A stretch of 64,000 nt of DNA from JANMDU01 sp031376455 (GTDB lineage: Bacteria; Pseudomonadota; Gammaproteobacteria; Burkholderiales; Burkholderiaceae_C): positions 6,937 through 70,936 of the forward strand of contig JANMDU010000122.1 of the NCBI GenBank assembly GCA_031376455.1, written 5' to 3'. Position 1 is the stretch's first letter; the number at the start of each line of letters is the position of its first letter. The notes under the pieces were generated by a model, which made no database searches, was not told where the DNA came from, and was given only the letters and a program-made list of their open reading frames with translations. Below are positions 51,467 to 59,864 of the stretch, in pieces. The position numbers were made by a program, and so were the translations under genes.

Positions 51467-52747
51467 CTATCCGCCCAAGAATTTTGCGGGCCACATCACG
51501 ATTTGTGGGAACAACACCATGAGGAACAACAAAATAAATTGTGCAATCATGAACGGCAGCACCCCGCGCGTGACCTTGTCCATGCTGATCTTGCCCACGC
51601 CAGCTACCGTGTTAAGCACGGTGCCCACGGGGGGCGTAATGAGACCAATGGCGTTGTTGATGATGAACATCACGCCGAAATACACCGGGTCAATGCCTGC
51701 TGCTTTGACCAGCGGCATGAGCACAGGCGTGAGAATCAAAATCGTCGGCGTCATATCCATCGCTGTGCCCACAATGATCACGATGATCATGATGGTGAAC
51801 ATGAGCAAGCGCGGGCTGTCGAGCAATGGTTGCAAGAGCGTCGTGAGCTGCGCGGGCAATTGCGCCACAGTAATCATCCACGCCGAGACCATCGCCGCCG
51901 CCACCAAAAACATCACGACTGCACTGGTTTTGGCCGCTTGAATCAAGATCGGGAGCAACTGCGGGATCTTGATTTCGCGGTAAACAAACATGGAAATCAA
52001 CAAGGCATACACAGCAGCCACTACCGCAGATTCGGTGGGCGTAAACACACCGAATTTCAAACCGCCCACCACAATCAAGGGAAGCCCGAGCGCCAGCAGC
52101 GTTTCGCGGAAGGCCTTGATTACTTCAGCGCGCGTCGCTCTTGGAGGAGGCGTGACTTTTTCTTTGCGTACCAAAATCCACCAAGTGATCCACAGCGACA
52201 CACCGAGCAAAATACCGGGCACGATGCCAGCCAAGAAGAGCTTGGAAATGGAGATATTGGCTGCGACTCCAAAAATGATGAACGCAATGGAAGGCGGAAT
52301 GATGGGCGCAATAATGCTGGCCGAAGCAATCAAGCCCGCAGAGCGCGCAGGATCATGCCCAGCGCGCACCATCATCGGTAGCAGCAGTGCAGAGAGCGCT
52401 GCGGCATCGGCCACCGCAGAGCCGGAGAGCGCCGCCATGATGCAAGCCGCCACAATCGCCACATAGCCCAAGCCGCCGGGAATATGGCCAACAAGCGCGA
52501 GCGCGAAATTTACAATGCGGCGAGACAGGCCGCCGGCATTCATGATCTCGCCCGCGAGCATGAAGAAAGGCACGGCGAGTAGAGGAAAGCTGTTCGCGCC
52601 TTCAATCACGTTTTGCGCAAGAATTTGAGAATCCCACATACCCAGATGCCACATCAACGCAGCGCCCGTGAGCAGCAAAGAAAAGGCAATCGGCATGCCC
52701 AGCGCCATAGCGCCAAGCAACGCAACAACGAAAATCGCAATGGTCAT
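51467..52747 (-). CDS. TRAP transporter large permease (DctM family)
   Basis: A 426-residue inner membrane protein with about 12 helices. LLAVPFFMLAGEIMNAGGLS and DMTPTILILTPVLMPLVKAA, then INNAIGLITPPVGTVLN, are the DctM signatures. It carries the sodium-coupled transport step. It lies 12 bases after dctQ. Confidence 0.96.
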   Translation of the reverse strand: MTIAIFVVALLGAMALGMPIAFSLLLTGAALMWHLGMWDSQILAQNVIEGANSFPLLAVPFFMLAGEIMNAGGLSRRIVNFALALVGHIPGGLGYVAIVAACIMAALSGSAVADAAALSALLLPMMVRAGHDPARSAGLIASASIIAPIIPPSIAFIIFGVAANISISKLFLAGIVPGILLGVSLWITWWILVRKEKVTPPPRATRAEVIKAFRETLLALGLPLIVVGGLKFGVFTPTESAVVAAVYALLISMFVYREIKIPQLLPILIQAAKTSAVVMFLVAAAMVSAWMITVAQLPAQLTTLLQPLLDSPRLLMFTIMIIVIIVGTAMDMTPTILILTPVLMPLVKAAGIDPVYFGVMFIINNAIGLITPPVGTVLNTVAGVGKISMDKVTRGVLPFMIAQFILLFLMVLFPQIVMWPAKFLGG

Positions 52748-52759
52748 CCTGAGGCCGCC

Positions 52760-53290
52760 TTACTTATGTTCGCCATGCGGCATGTCTTCAGATTCGCGAA
52801 CCGCAGCGAGCTCACCCTCGCTCATCTGCCCGGTGAACAAGCGATACAGATCGCGGGCAATGATCAGTCCGCCGAGCACGGCAAACATCAAGCCAACGGA
52901 GAAGAATATCGCCATCGAAACTTCCATCGCCGCACTGGTGGAGGTGAGATTGATCTTGGTTTGCTCCCAAGCGCCTTTGAACAAGACGCCGCACAACGCC
53001 AGCATGAACGCCAAGCTTAGAGCAAGGCATATTTTTTTGCCGAGCAATCCGATGCGAGCGATCAAAAAATCCGTGCCCAAATGACCTTTTTCATTGAGCG
53101 CGACCACTGCGCCCATGAAAGTCATCCACACAAACAACCAGCGGGAAAGCTCTTCGCTCACAGCAATGCCAGAGTTAAAACCATAGCGTAGCACCACGTT
53201 GCCAAACACCATGATCACCATGAGCGCAAGGAAGAGCGCCATGGCATACTCCAAAATTTTGCAATAGACTTTGATGAATTGATCAATCAT
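52760..53290 (-). CDS. TRAP transporter small permease (DctQ family)
   Basis: A 176-residue four-helix membrane protein. Family signature: LRYGFNSGIAVSEELSRWLF, then VWMTFMGAVVALNEKGHLG. It is first in the dctQMP-aroQ-dehydrogenase operon. Its ATG at 53290 lies just downstream of a palindromic operator (53301-53318) that overlaps the probable -10. Confidence 0.95.
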   Translation of the reverse strand: MIDQFIKVYCKILEYAMALFLALMVIMVFGNVVLRYGFNSGIAVSEELSRWLFVWMTFMGAVVALNEKGHLGTDFLIARIGLLGKKICLALSLAFMLALCGVLFKGAWEQTKINLTSTSAAMEVSMAIFFSVGLMFAVLGGLIIARDLYRLFTGQMSEGELAAVRESEDMPHGEHK

Positions 53291-53300
53291 GAATACAATT

Positions 53301-53318
53301 ATGTACCATTCAGTACAT
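53301..53318 (-). promoter_or_regulatory. Palindromic operator of the TRAP/quinate operon
   Basis: The plus strand reads ATGTACCATTCAGTACAT, an inverted repeat of ATGTAC(C) half sites. A TTGACG at 53334-53339 (minus strand) is a good -35, which would put the -10 inside this palindrome, as expected for repression. The site shares 15 of 18 bases with the one upstream of livK. Confidence 0.7.
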
Positions 53319-53379
53319 TTAAGATGATTTTTGCGTCAAGGGTTTTCACGTAGTTATCACCCTTGATCGTTAACACCTG

Positions 53380-54297
53380 CTATTTCGCTTTGCGATAGCC
53401 TTCGCGCACAGTTTGGCTTTGGCTCGCAGTGAGTTGGGTGAGCGGCGAGCGCACGCGAAGCCAAGCATCGTCGCCCGTCTGCTCAGCCAGCATCACTTTA
53501 TAAGCGCTCACAAAAGGCATGCCGGGCTCAAGCGAGAGCAAAGCAAGTAGGTCGCGCATGCGCTTGTCATCAGCCGCGCTCACATGAGCCGGCGCATCCA
53601 TCATGCGCCGCATCAGCTGCGGGGCGATATTAGCCAACCCGCAAATCGAGCCAGCGCCACCGACGAGTTGTGTCGACATGACATCGGGCTCGCAGCCCAC
53701 CAGCACAGCGAGCTTTGGGAATTTTTGCGCAAGCATTTTGGAATGCTCGACATTGGCGCTGCTGTCTTTGATGCTGACCACCACGCCCGGATACTTTTGC
53801 ATGAGCTCCCCAATCGCCGCTTCGCTCCAACCGATACCGCAGAGACCGGGGAAGTGATACAGAATGATCGGCAAGGATTCTCCACTTTGCGCTTGCGTTG
53901 CTTGAATGACTTCACTCACATATTCAATCAGCCCTGCATCAGGCTGAGCGTTGTAATAAAAAGGCGGCATCAGCAAGCCAGCTTTCGCACCGATCTTCGC
54001 TGCATGCACCGCGAGCGCAACGGCATCATCGCGTGCCAAAGCGGAGAGGTTAATCACCAACTGCTCGCCGCGCACGCCAGCGGCGACAAACGCATCCGCC
54101 GCCGCGATGCGTTGCAACGTGGTGAACGATGTGCCCTCACCCGTCGTGCCAAACAACGTCAGCCCATCGCTGCCATCATCAAGAAGGCGCTTGCCATGCG
54201 CGATCATGCGTGGCAGATCAATGCTGCCACCTGCTTCAATCGGCGTCAGCAAAGCTGGCCAAAGACCAGAAATGGTGTGGCGTGTGTAATCAGTCAT
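53380..54297 (-). CDS. DapA/N-acetylneuraminate lyase superfamily protein
   Basis: A 305-residue TIM-barrel aldolase/lyase of class I. The Schiff-base Lys is in VVSIKDSSANVEH and the conserved Tyr in ILYHFPGLCGIGW; LTLFGTTGEGTSFTTLQR is the substrate-binding loop. It is in the quinate locus but its reaction is unknown; a pyruvate aldolase on a side product is conceivable. The ATG at 54297 is chosen because longer starts (54306, 54321) extend into the leader, where 54321 is encoded by an element A copy. Confidence 0.88.
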   Translation of the reverse strand: MTDYTRHTISGLWPALLTPIEAGGSIDLPRMIAHGKRLLDDGSDGLTLFGTTGEGTSFTTLQRIAAADAFVAAGVRGEQLVINLSALARDDAVALAVHAAKIGAKAGLLMPPFYYNAQPDAGLIEYVSEVIQATQAQSGESLPIILYHFPGLCGIGWSEAAIGELMQKYPGVVVSIKDSSANVEHSKMLAQKFPKLAVLVGCEPDVMSTQLVGGAGSICGLANIAPQLMRRMMDAPAHVSAADDKRMRDLLALLSLEPGMPFVSAYKVMLAEQTGDDAWLRVRSPLTQLTASQSQTVREGYRKAK

Positions 54298-54310
54298 GAT
54301 CTTCATTTCA

Positions 54311-54374
54311 TTTTTAAGCAAAATTACCGCTGAGCCGGCATATCAACTGCGCAGAGTGCTATCAAATTAATACT
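54311..54374 (-). repeat. Element A copy, intergenic
   Basis: Reverse orientation: GAGCCGGCATATCAACTGCG, then CAGAGTGCTATCAAATTAAT. It bridges the gap between the dehydroshikimate dehydratase stop and the DapA-like start. Confidence 0.9.
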
Positions 54375-55257
54375 ACACAGCTTTCAAGCGCATCGCGCCT
54401 GGCAGCGGCGTAGAGCGGCGCAATACGTCCTCAGCCAGCCACCGCGCACTCTTTGATGCCCGCTCACAGACCAGTTCAAGTGGAAGATTCACATAATCTT
54501 CGTTAAACACTTCAAAGCTGTAATCGCCTTGGTAGCCAATTTTGTCGAGCCGGAGCACGATATCGACCAACGCATCGCTGTGTACGCCCTCGCCAGGGAA
54601 GACGCGAAACGTCCGTGCTGTCGTCATGCGTTCTTCAAAACTCTTCGTCTCTTCCCACATGAAATCAGCGAGCTGTACGAGGAATATCTTTGATGCATCG
54701 AGGTAGTCGATCTCTTCTGGCGAAGTCTTCGCAGCGAGCACGTGATAGGAATCGACGCAAATACCGAGGTTGGGCGTATCCGCGCGACACACCACATCCC
54801 AGCTTTGCGGCAACTCATTGACCGTGCGCCCCCAGCTCAGGGCTTCATAGGCGATTTTGATGCCGTAGGGCACAGCGAGCATCGCGAGCTTTCGCAGGTC
54901 TGCGGCGATTTTGTCCGCGTCTTGCGTTGCATGTGCGGAGACAGAGGAGCACGCAAGCAACACCTTAGCGCCCAAGCTATGCGCCATGTGCAGCATGCTT
55001 TTCGCAATATCAATCTTGTAATCGTGCAAGTGACCTGAGAGCCCTTCAAAATCGCGCAGCACTTGAAAGCCTGTGGCCCGCATGCCACTGGCATTGCAAG
55101 CAGCGACAGCAGCTTGCAACCCACCGGGATGACCGACCAAATCGTTGGCCTTAAGCATCACCTGATCAAAGCCCGCCGCCTTCATTGCGTCAAGCTTCGC
55201 CTCAATCGGGCCAGCCAGAGTAATCGTGTCCATGCCGAATTCTTGAATGAGTTTCAT
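54373..55257 (-). CDS. 3-dehydroshikimate dehydratase-like TIM barrel (N-terminal half of QuiC)
   Basis: A 294-residue xylose isomerase-like TIM barrel. Probable metal ligands: Glu in IKIAYEALSWGRTVN, Asp in LGICVDSYHVLA, Gln in IFLVQLADFMW and Glu in YSFEVFNEDY, the pattern of AsbF/QuiC dehydroshikimate dehydratases. The reaction would convert 3-dehydroshikimate to protocatechuate. In Pseudomonas-type QuiC this domain is fused to an HPPD-like domain. Here the HPPD-like part is a separate upstream gene, overlapping by an ATGA. Confidence 0.88.
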   Translation of the reverse strand: MKLIQEFGMDTITLAGPIEAKLDAMKAAGFDQVMLKANDLVGHPGGLQAAVAACNASGMRATGFQVLRDFEGLSGHLHDYKIDIAKSMLHMAHSLGAKVLLACSSVSAHATQDADKIAADLRKLAMLAVPYGIKIAYEALSWGRTVNELPQSWDVVCRADTPNLGICVDSYHVLAAKTSPEEIDYLDASKIFLVQLADFMWEETKSFEERMTTARTFRVFPGEGVHSDALVDIVLRLDKIGYQGDYSFEVFNEDYVNLPLELVCERASKSARWLAEDVLRRSTPLPGAMRLKAV

Positions 55258-56201
55258 GGCGCGCCACCAGCGTTTGTTGCTTTTTCTGCGCTCTGCACTA
55301 ACTCAAACACCACACCGCCAAGATACGTCTTGGTAATCGCGCCACGCTGTTCGGTATGCGCCGCTTTCGTTTCTACAAACTCGATTCCGAGCTTGCGCAA
55401 CGCATTCACAGCAACCATCACATCCGGCACGCCAAGGCCAATGCGCTGCAAGCGCTCCACACCGTCGACCACATGAACATCGGGCTCGACCATTTGCAGC
55501 ATGAAGCCTTTGTGTTGGCTGAGAGACGGACTCTTCATCAGCGTGCCCTTGGGCATGATGCCAAAGCGCTCTTCATCGGCGATCAACTCGAAGCCAAAGA
55601 GCTCTTTGTAAAACGCAATCCAATCGTTACTGCGCTCCGCGCCAATGTATTGCACCACGCCAAAAAAGTGCAGACCCGCTGTAGCGGGCGGAGCTTGATC
55701 CACACCCGGAATCGGCACGAAATCAACGCTGTAAATGCTGAACTCGCGATACCGATCTACAAAATAAATCCGGCTGCCACCCGCGCCATGAATCGCCGGG
55801 ATATTGAGCTCCATCACCTGCGCATGCGTGGACACCTCCCAAGCACCGCGCTCGCGCACATACGCATAGGCCGAGCGCGCATCGCGCACACGCAGCGCAA
55901 TCGCCGAGATCACCGGTGCTTGCCCGCCATGCGTTGCACCAAGCACTTCGGTGGGATGTGCATTGACGACAATATTCAAACCGCCTTGCCGATACAGCAA
56001 CACCTCGCGCGAGCGATGCCTCGCCACGGGCTTAAAGCCCATCATCTCTAACACTTGGCCTAAGGCTTGTGGCTTGGAGGTCGCGTATTCAATGAACTCA
56101 ATGCCATCCAAGCCTATTCGGTTGGATGCATCAGAAAACGAATGTTGCAAAGGCTCGCGCCCATCTACACGTTCTGGTGCTTTCATCAACAAATCACTCA
56201 T
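55254..56201 (-). CDS. HPPD-like VOC protein (C-terminal half of QuiC as a separate gene)
   Basis: A 315-residue protein with two vicinal-oxygen-chelate modules related to 4-hydroxyphenylpyruvate dioxygenase. First module: GLDGIEFIEYATSKPQALGQ. Second module: GLHFFGVVQYIGAERSNDWI. The 2-His-1-Glu iron triad looks incomplete. The block that reads QHIAL in HPPD is LQRIGLGVPDV here (His to Arg), while the Glu in VVFELVQS remains. It is therefore probably not an HPPD but the QuiC partner domain. Its stop overlaps the dehydratase start, ensuring equal synthesis. Confidence 0.85.
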   Translation of the reverse strand: MSDLLMKAPERVDGREPLQHSFSDASNRIGLDGIEFIEYATSKPQALGQVLEMMGFKPVARHRSREVLLYRQGGLNIVVNAHPTEVLGATHGGQAPVISAIALRVRDARSAYAYVRERGAWEVSTHAQVMELNIPAIHGAGGSRIYFVDRYREFSIYSVDFVPIPGVDQAPPATAGLHFFGVVQYIGAERSNDWIAFYKELFGFELIADEERFGIMPKGTLMKSPSLSQHKGFMLQMVEPDVHVVDGVERLQRIGLGVPDVMVAVNALRKLGIEFVETKAAHTEQRGAITKTYLGGVVFELVQSAEKATNAGGAP

Positions 56202-56230
56202 GGATAGAGCCTTTCAGTTCAAATTATTGA

Positions 56231-56330
56231 AGAACACGGAAGTCACGGAAATTACACGGAAATCACAAAAAAGGAAAAAGCGTTTGTCTTTTTCGCGCCT
56301 TCCGTGTAATTTCCGTGACTTTCGTGTTCT
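56231..56330. repeat. Element B copy 3: long CACGGAA palindrome
   Basis: Arms 56231-56266 and 56294-56330 (AGAACACGGAAGTCACGGAA against TTCCGTGACTTTCGTGTTCT). It lies between the livF stop, which it touches, and the HPPD-like gene start. Confidence 0.9.
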
Positions 56331-56331
56331 T

Positions 56332-57075
56332 TTAAACGGTTGGCGATGCCAAATGGCCGCCCAGAAATAATCTTTCAATATCCGGATCGGCCAACAACTC
56401 TGAAGCCTTGCGATGCAACACGCAGCGGCCTGATTCCAGCGCTATCGCTTCGTCAGAAATCTTCAACGCACTTTTGACGTTTTGCTCGACCATCAAAATC
56501 GTCGTCCCCTGCGCCGCCAAATCTTGCAGCAGCTTAAACACATCTTTCACGACAATCGGCGAGAGGCCAATCGAGGGCTCGTCAACCAGCAGCACTTTCG
56601 GGCGCAATAACAATGCCCGAGCAATCTCTAGCTGCTTTTGTTCGCCGCCCGAAAGAGCGCTGGCTTGAGAATGGATGCGCTCTTGCACGCGAGGGAAATA
56701 TTTGAGCACTTCGGGGATGCGCTCATGTGTGAGCTTGGTGCCAAGCGTAATGCCACCAAGCTCTAAGTTTTGATAAACCGAAAGCTGAGGAAACAGATTA
56801 CGCCCTTGCGGCACAAAGGCTAAGCCTTTGCCCAGCAGTTCTTTTTGCGTGTAGCCAGAAATGTCTTCGCCTTCAAAAAAAACGCGGCCTTCGCGCGGCT
56901 TGAGCAGGCCGAAAAGCGTTTTCAGCACTGTCGATTTGCCTGCACCATTGGGGCCGATCAGCAGCGTGATCGCAGCGCGGCGAATGCTCAAATCCAGATG
57001 ATTCAGAATCATCAAATCTTTATAACCCGCAAGCACTTTGTCAAATTGGATCGCAATATCTGGGTTCATGTTCAA
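56332..57075 (-). CDS. livF: Branched-chain-type ABC transporter ATPase LivF
   Basis: A 247-residue ABC ATPase. Walker A is LLIGPNGAGKST, signature ASALSGGEQKQLEIARALL, Walker B VLLVDEPSIGLSP, and the switch His is replaced in ILMVEQN as usual for LivF. It is last in the livH-M-G-F set and overlaps livG by 4 bases. Confidence 0.95.
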   Translation of the reverse strand: MNMNPDIAIQFDKVLAGYKDLMILNHLDLSIRRAAITLLIGPNGAGKSTVLKTLFGLLKPREGRVFFEGEDISGYTQKELLGKGLAFVPQGRNLFPQLSVYQNLELGGITLGTKLTHERIPEVLKYFPRVQERIHSQASALSGGEQKQLEIARALLLRPKVLLVDEPSIGLSPIVVKDVFKLLQDLAAQGTTILMVEQNVKSALKISDEAIALESGRCVLHRKASELLADPDIERLFLGGHLASPTV

Positions 57076-57842
57076 GCTCCCAAATACGCATCAAGTACGG
57101 CCTTGTTACCGCGAATCTCCGCCGGCGTGCCCACTGCAAGCACCTTACCCTCGACCATCACCATGATGCGATGACACAGGCTCATCACGAAATCCATGTT
57201 GTGTTCGATCACGACGAAGCTGCTTTTCTTGCCACTCGCGTCATGTTTTAAGCCCTTCTCGTTGAGCTGCTTGAGAAGTGAAGAAATACCGCCCACCAAA
57301 GAGGGATTCACGCCCGCACAAGGCTCATCAAGCAACACCAAATCAGGCTCACGCATAAAGGCCATCGCGATGTCCACAAGCTTTTGCTGCCCATAGCTCA
57401 AAGTGCCGGCTTTCAAATCCGCCACATGACTGATGCGAAACTGCTCAATCAGCGCATCTGCGCGTCCGCCCAATCCCGAATCGGGCGGCGCAAACATGCG
57501 GCTGAATTTGCTGCCCTGATGCTCTTGCGCAGCCACGATCAAATTGTCTCGCACGCTAATCTTGCCGAAGACTTGCAGCGTTTGAAACGTACGCCCTACG
57601 CCAAGACGCGAAAGCTCCAGCGGCCCCGCCTGGGTCACATCTTGGCCTTTGAATTCAATGCGCCCTGAATCCGGCTTGATCTGCCCGAGCATGGAGTTGA
57701 ACAGCGTGGTCTTGCCCGACCCATTAGGCCCGATCACGCCAAAAATCTCGCCGGGCATGACTTCAAAACTCACCCCACCCACGGCTTGAATCGCGCCGTA
57801 GGCTTTCTTCATGTCGGTGACTTTTAAGACAGGAGCATTCAT
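57072..57842 (-). CDS. livG: Branched-chain-type ABC transporter ATPase LivG
   Basis: A 256-residue ABC ATPase. Walker A GVIGPNGSGKTTLFN, signature GTLSYGQQKLVDIAMAFM, Walker B LVLLDEPCAGVNPSLV and H-loop VVIEHNMDFVMSLCHR. The ATG at 57842 overlaps the livM stop (TGATG); a GTG one codon earlier is also possible. Confidence 0.95.
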   Translation of the reverse strand: MNAPVLKVTDMKKAYGAIQAVGGVSFEVMPGEIFGVIGPNGSGKTTLFNSMLGQIKPDSGRIEFKGQDVTQAGPLELSRLGVGRTFQTLQVFGKISVRDNLIVAAQEHQGSKFSRMFAPPDSGLGGRADALIEQFRISHVADLKAGTLSYGQQKLVDIAMAFMREPDLVLLDEPCAGVNPSLVGGISSLLKQLNEKGLKHDASGKKSSFVVIEHNMDFVMSLCHRIMVMVEGKVLAVGTPAEIRGNKAVLDAYLGA

Positions 57843-58858
57843 CACGGCGCTCCTTTTTTAGTAGCGCTTTGCGCAATAGGTGCGGCGGCTTGAAGCACTT
57901 TTCGCTTAGAAAATAGCTTATCAGGCAAGCTTGCCAAACCATCTGGCAGCCACACCAAAATCGCAATCACCATCACGCCAAAGATCGGCAAAAACCAGTT
58001 TGAGAAGATCGGCGATACATCGCGAATCCACTCTGGCAAGATCAAGCCGATCAGTGCGCCCACTAAAGGGCCGACAAATAAACCTGCGCCGCCAACCACC
58101 ACCATCAAATACATCGTGATCGACGCACCAACGGCGAAAGATGCAGGCTCAATGTAATCCACCAGCGAGGCATACAAGCCACCCGCCAAGCCCGCATACA
58201 CCGCGCCAATCGCAAAAGACAGCAGCGTGTAGGCGCGGGTGTCGATCCCCAAACTTTCTGCGCGAATCGGGTTGTCTCGGAGTGCTTGAAATGCCTTGCC
58301 CCAAGGCGAGCGCAGCAAACCCCAGAGCAGCGCAATCGCTATTCCTGAGATTGCTAGCGTGAAATAGTAATAGGCCAAATGCCCTTTGAGCGAGAAGCCA
58401 AAAATTTCTGGCCGTGCAATACCATTGAAGCCAAACGTGCCGCCCGTGAGCCATTCTTCATTTCGGAAGACGAGCCACATCGCCGTATTGAAACCAAGCG
58501 TCGCGAACGCCAAATAAATCGTTTGCACCCGCAACGCTGGAAAGCCGACGATCAAGCCAACGACAAAACACACCAACATCGCTATCGGCAGACCGAGCCA
58601 CCAGCTCAGTCCTGCTTTCATCAAAATCGCCACGCCATATGCGCCAATGCCAAAGAAAGCCGCATGCCCGAGCGACTTTTGCCCGGCATAGCCCACAGTG
58701 AGATTCAAGCCCATCGTGGCCACGACGAAGACCAGCCAGAGGCTGAAAAGATACACGCCGTAGTTTTTAAGGAAGGGTGGAATTGCTATTAAAATAATAG
58801 CAGTTAGTGCAATAAATACGCCGGCAAATGCCTTGTTTTCTTTAAAAGAAACGCTCAT
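57842..58858 (-). CDS. livM: Branched-chain-type ABC transporter permease LivM
   Basis: A 338-residue permease with about ten helices. LTVGYAGQKSLGHAAFFGIG and AYGVAILMKAGLSWW are typical, as is GKAFQALRDNPIRAESLGID. Both ends are made of element A. Residues 9-25 (KAFAGVFIALTAIILIA) come from the copy at 58785-58850 and form the first membrane helix. The last residues (LQAAAPIAQSATKKGAP) come from the copy at 57855-57907. Confidence 0.95.
   Translation of the reverse strand: MSVSFKENKAFAGVFIALTAIILIAIPPFLKNYGVYLFSLWLVFVVATMGLNLTVGYAGQKSLGHAAFFGIGAYGVAILMKAGLSWWLGLPIAMLVCFVVGLIVGFPALRVQTIYLAFATLGFNTAMWLVFRNEEWLTGGTFGFNGIARPEIFGFSLKGHLAYYYFTLAISGIAIALLWGLLRSPWGKAFQALRDNPIRAESLGIDTRAYTLLSFAIGAVYAGLAGGLYASLVDYIEPASFAVGASITMYLMVVVGGAGLFVGPLVGALIGLILPEWIRDVSPIFSNWFLPIFGVMVIAILVWLPDGLASLPDKLFSKRKVLQAAAPIAQSATKKGAP
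57855..57907 (+). repeat. Element A copy at the 3' end of livM
   Basis: TTTTTTAGTAGCGCTTTGCG, then CAATAGGTGCGGCGGCTTGA. It encodes the C-terminal tail of LivM on the opposite strand. Confidence 0.75.
58785..58850 (+). repeat. Element A copy at the 5' end of livM
   Basis: GCTATTAAAATAATAGCAGT, then TAGTGCAATAAATACGCCGG and CAAATGCC. The left arm is a perfect small hairpin. On the opposite strand it encodes the first helix of LivM. Confidence 0.85.
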
Positions 58859-59730
58859 ACCTTGCGCTCCTCTTTACGACCGAGCAAGCCTTGCGGTCTA
58901 AACAAAATCACCGCCATGAACACGACCAGCGCCACCGCATCTTTATAAGCTGGTGAGATATAGGCGGCCGCTAAATTCTCACTCACACCCACAATCAAGC
59001 CGCCCAGCAATGCGCCGCGAGAATTATTAAAGCCGCCGATGATGGCTGCAAAAAACGCTTTCGTGCCCAGCGAATCGCCCATGTCAAATTTGGCCAGATA
59101 AGTCGGCGTGACCAAAATCGCTGCCGTACACGCCAGCATCGCGTTCACAGCGAAAGTATAAAAAATCATGCGCGGGACATTGATGCCGAGCACGGCTGCG
59201 CTCTCAGTGTTTTGCGCCACGGCTTGCATCGCGCGGCCTGTGATCGTTTGCGAGAGAAAGGCTTGCGTGGCGTACACAATCACCAGCGCCGCGACCAATG
59301 TGCCGACATCACCCAGCGAGACGGTGACTCCTGCAAACTGAAACAGCTTCTCGCCAAACATATTGGGGAAGGCATGCGCTTCCGCGCTGTAGCCAGCGCG
59401 AAGTGTGTTTTTCATCACGATGGACAAGCCAATGGTGGCCACCACAATTTGCATCATGCCGTGCTTGAAAAGCGGATCAACTACAGCGCGCTTGAATGCC
59501 CAGCCGAGCACGAGCGTAGCCACAATCACCGTCAGCAAAAAAGCAATTCCTAGAGGCGCACCCCAAGCCATAAAAGCCAACATGCCGAACGCCGGCAGCA
59601 TGACAAACTCACCCTGCGCAAAATTAATTGTGCCCGCGGCTTGCCATAGCAGCGTGAAGCCTAAAGCAACGAGTGCATAAATGCTGCCCGTGGCCATGCC
59701 GCTGAAGACGAGTTGAAAAAAATCGGTCAT
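58855..59730 (-). CDS. livH: Branched-chain-type ABC transporter permease LivH
   Basis: A 291-residue permease with about eight helices. GSIYALVALGFTLLWQAAGT, INFAQGEFVMLPAFG and AAIIGGFNNSRGALLGGLIV are LivH signatures. It overlaps livM by an ATGA. An element B palindrome separates it from livK. Confidence 0.95.
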   Translation of the reverse strand: MTDFFQLVFSGMATGSIYALVALGFTLLWQAAGTINFAQGEFVMLPAFGMLAFMAWGAPLGIAFLLTVIVATLVLGWAFKRAVVDPLFKHGMMQIVVATIGLSIVMKNTLRAGYSAEAHAFPNMFGEKLFQFAGVTVSLGDVGTLVAALVIVYATQAFLSQTITGRAMQAVAQNTESAAVLGINVPRMIFYTFAVNAMLACTAAILVTPTYLAKFDMGDSLGTKAFFAAIIGGFNNSRGALLGGLIVGVSENLAAAYISPAYKDAVALVVFMAVILFRPQGLLGRKEERKV

Positions 59731-59748
59731 TTGTCGTGAAAGACTAGA

Positions 59749-59847
59749 AGAACACGGAAGTCACGGAGGTTTCACGGCAGACACAGAAAAATCCCTTTTT
59801 GGTTTTCTTCTGTGCCTTCCGTGCTGTTTCCGTGCCTTCCGTGTTCT
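59749..59847. repeat. Element B copy 4: long CACGGAA palindrome
   Basis: Arms 59749-59790 and 59805-59847 (AGAACACGGAAGTCACGGAG against TTCCGTGCCTTCCGTGTTCT). It is placed between livK and livH and could reduce expression of the permeases relative to the binding protein. Confidence 0.9.
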
Positions 59848-59864
59848 TATAAAAGGTTCAAGAA

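Noticed and set aside
51416..52381. A 321-codon plus-strand frame opposite dctM
   Set aside because: The product is a His/Arg/Asn-rich low-complexity string, an antisense shadow of a membrane protein gene.
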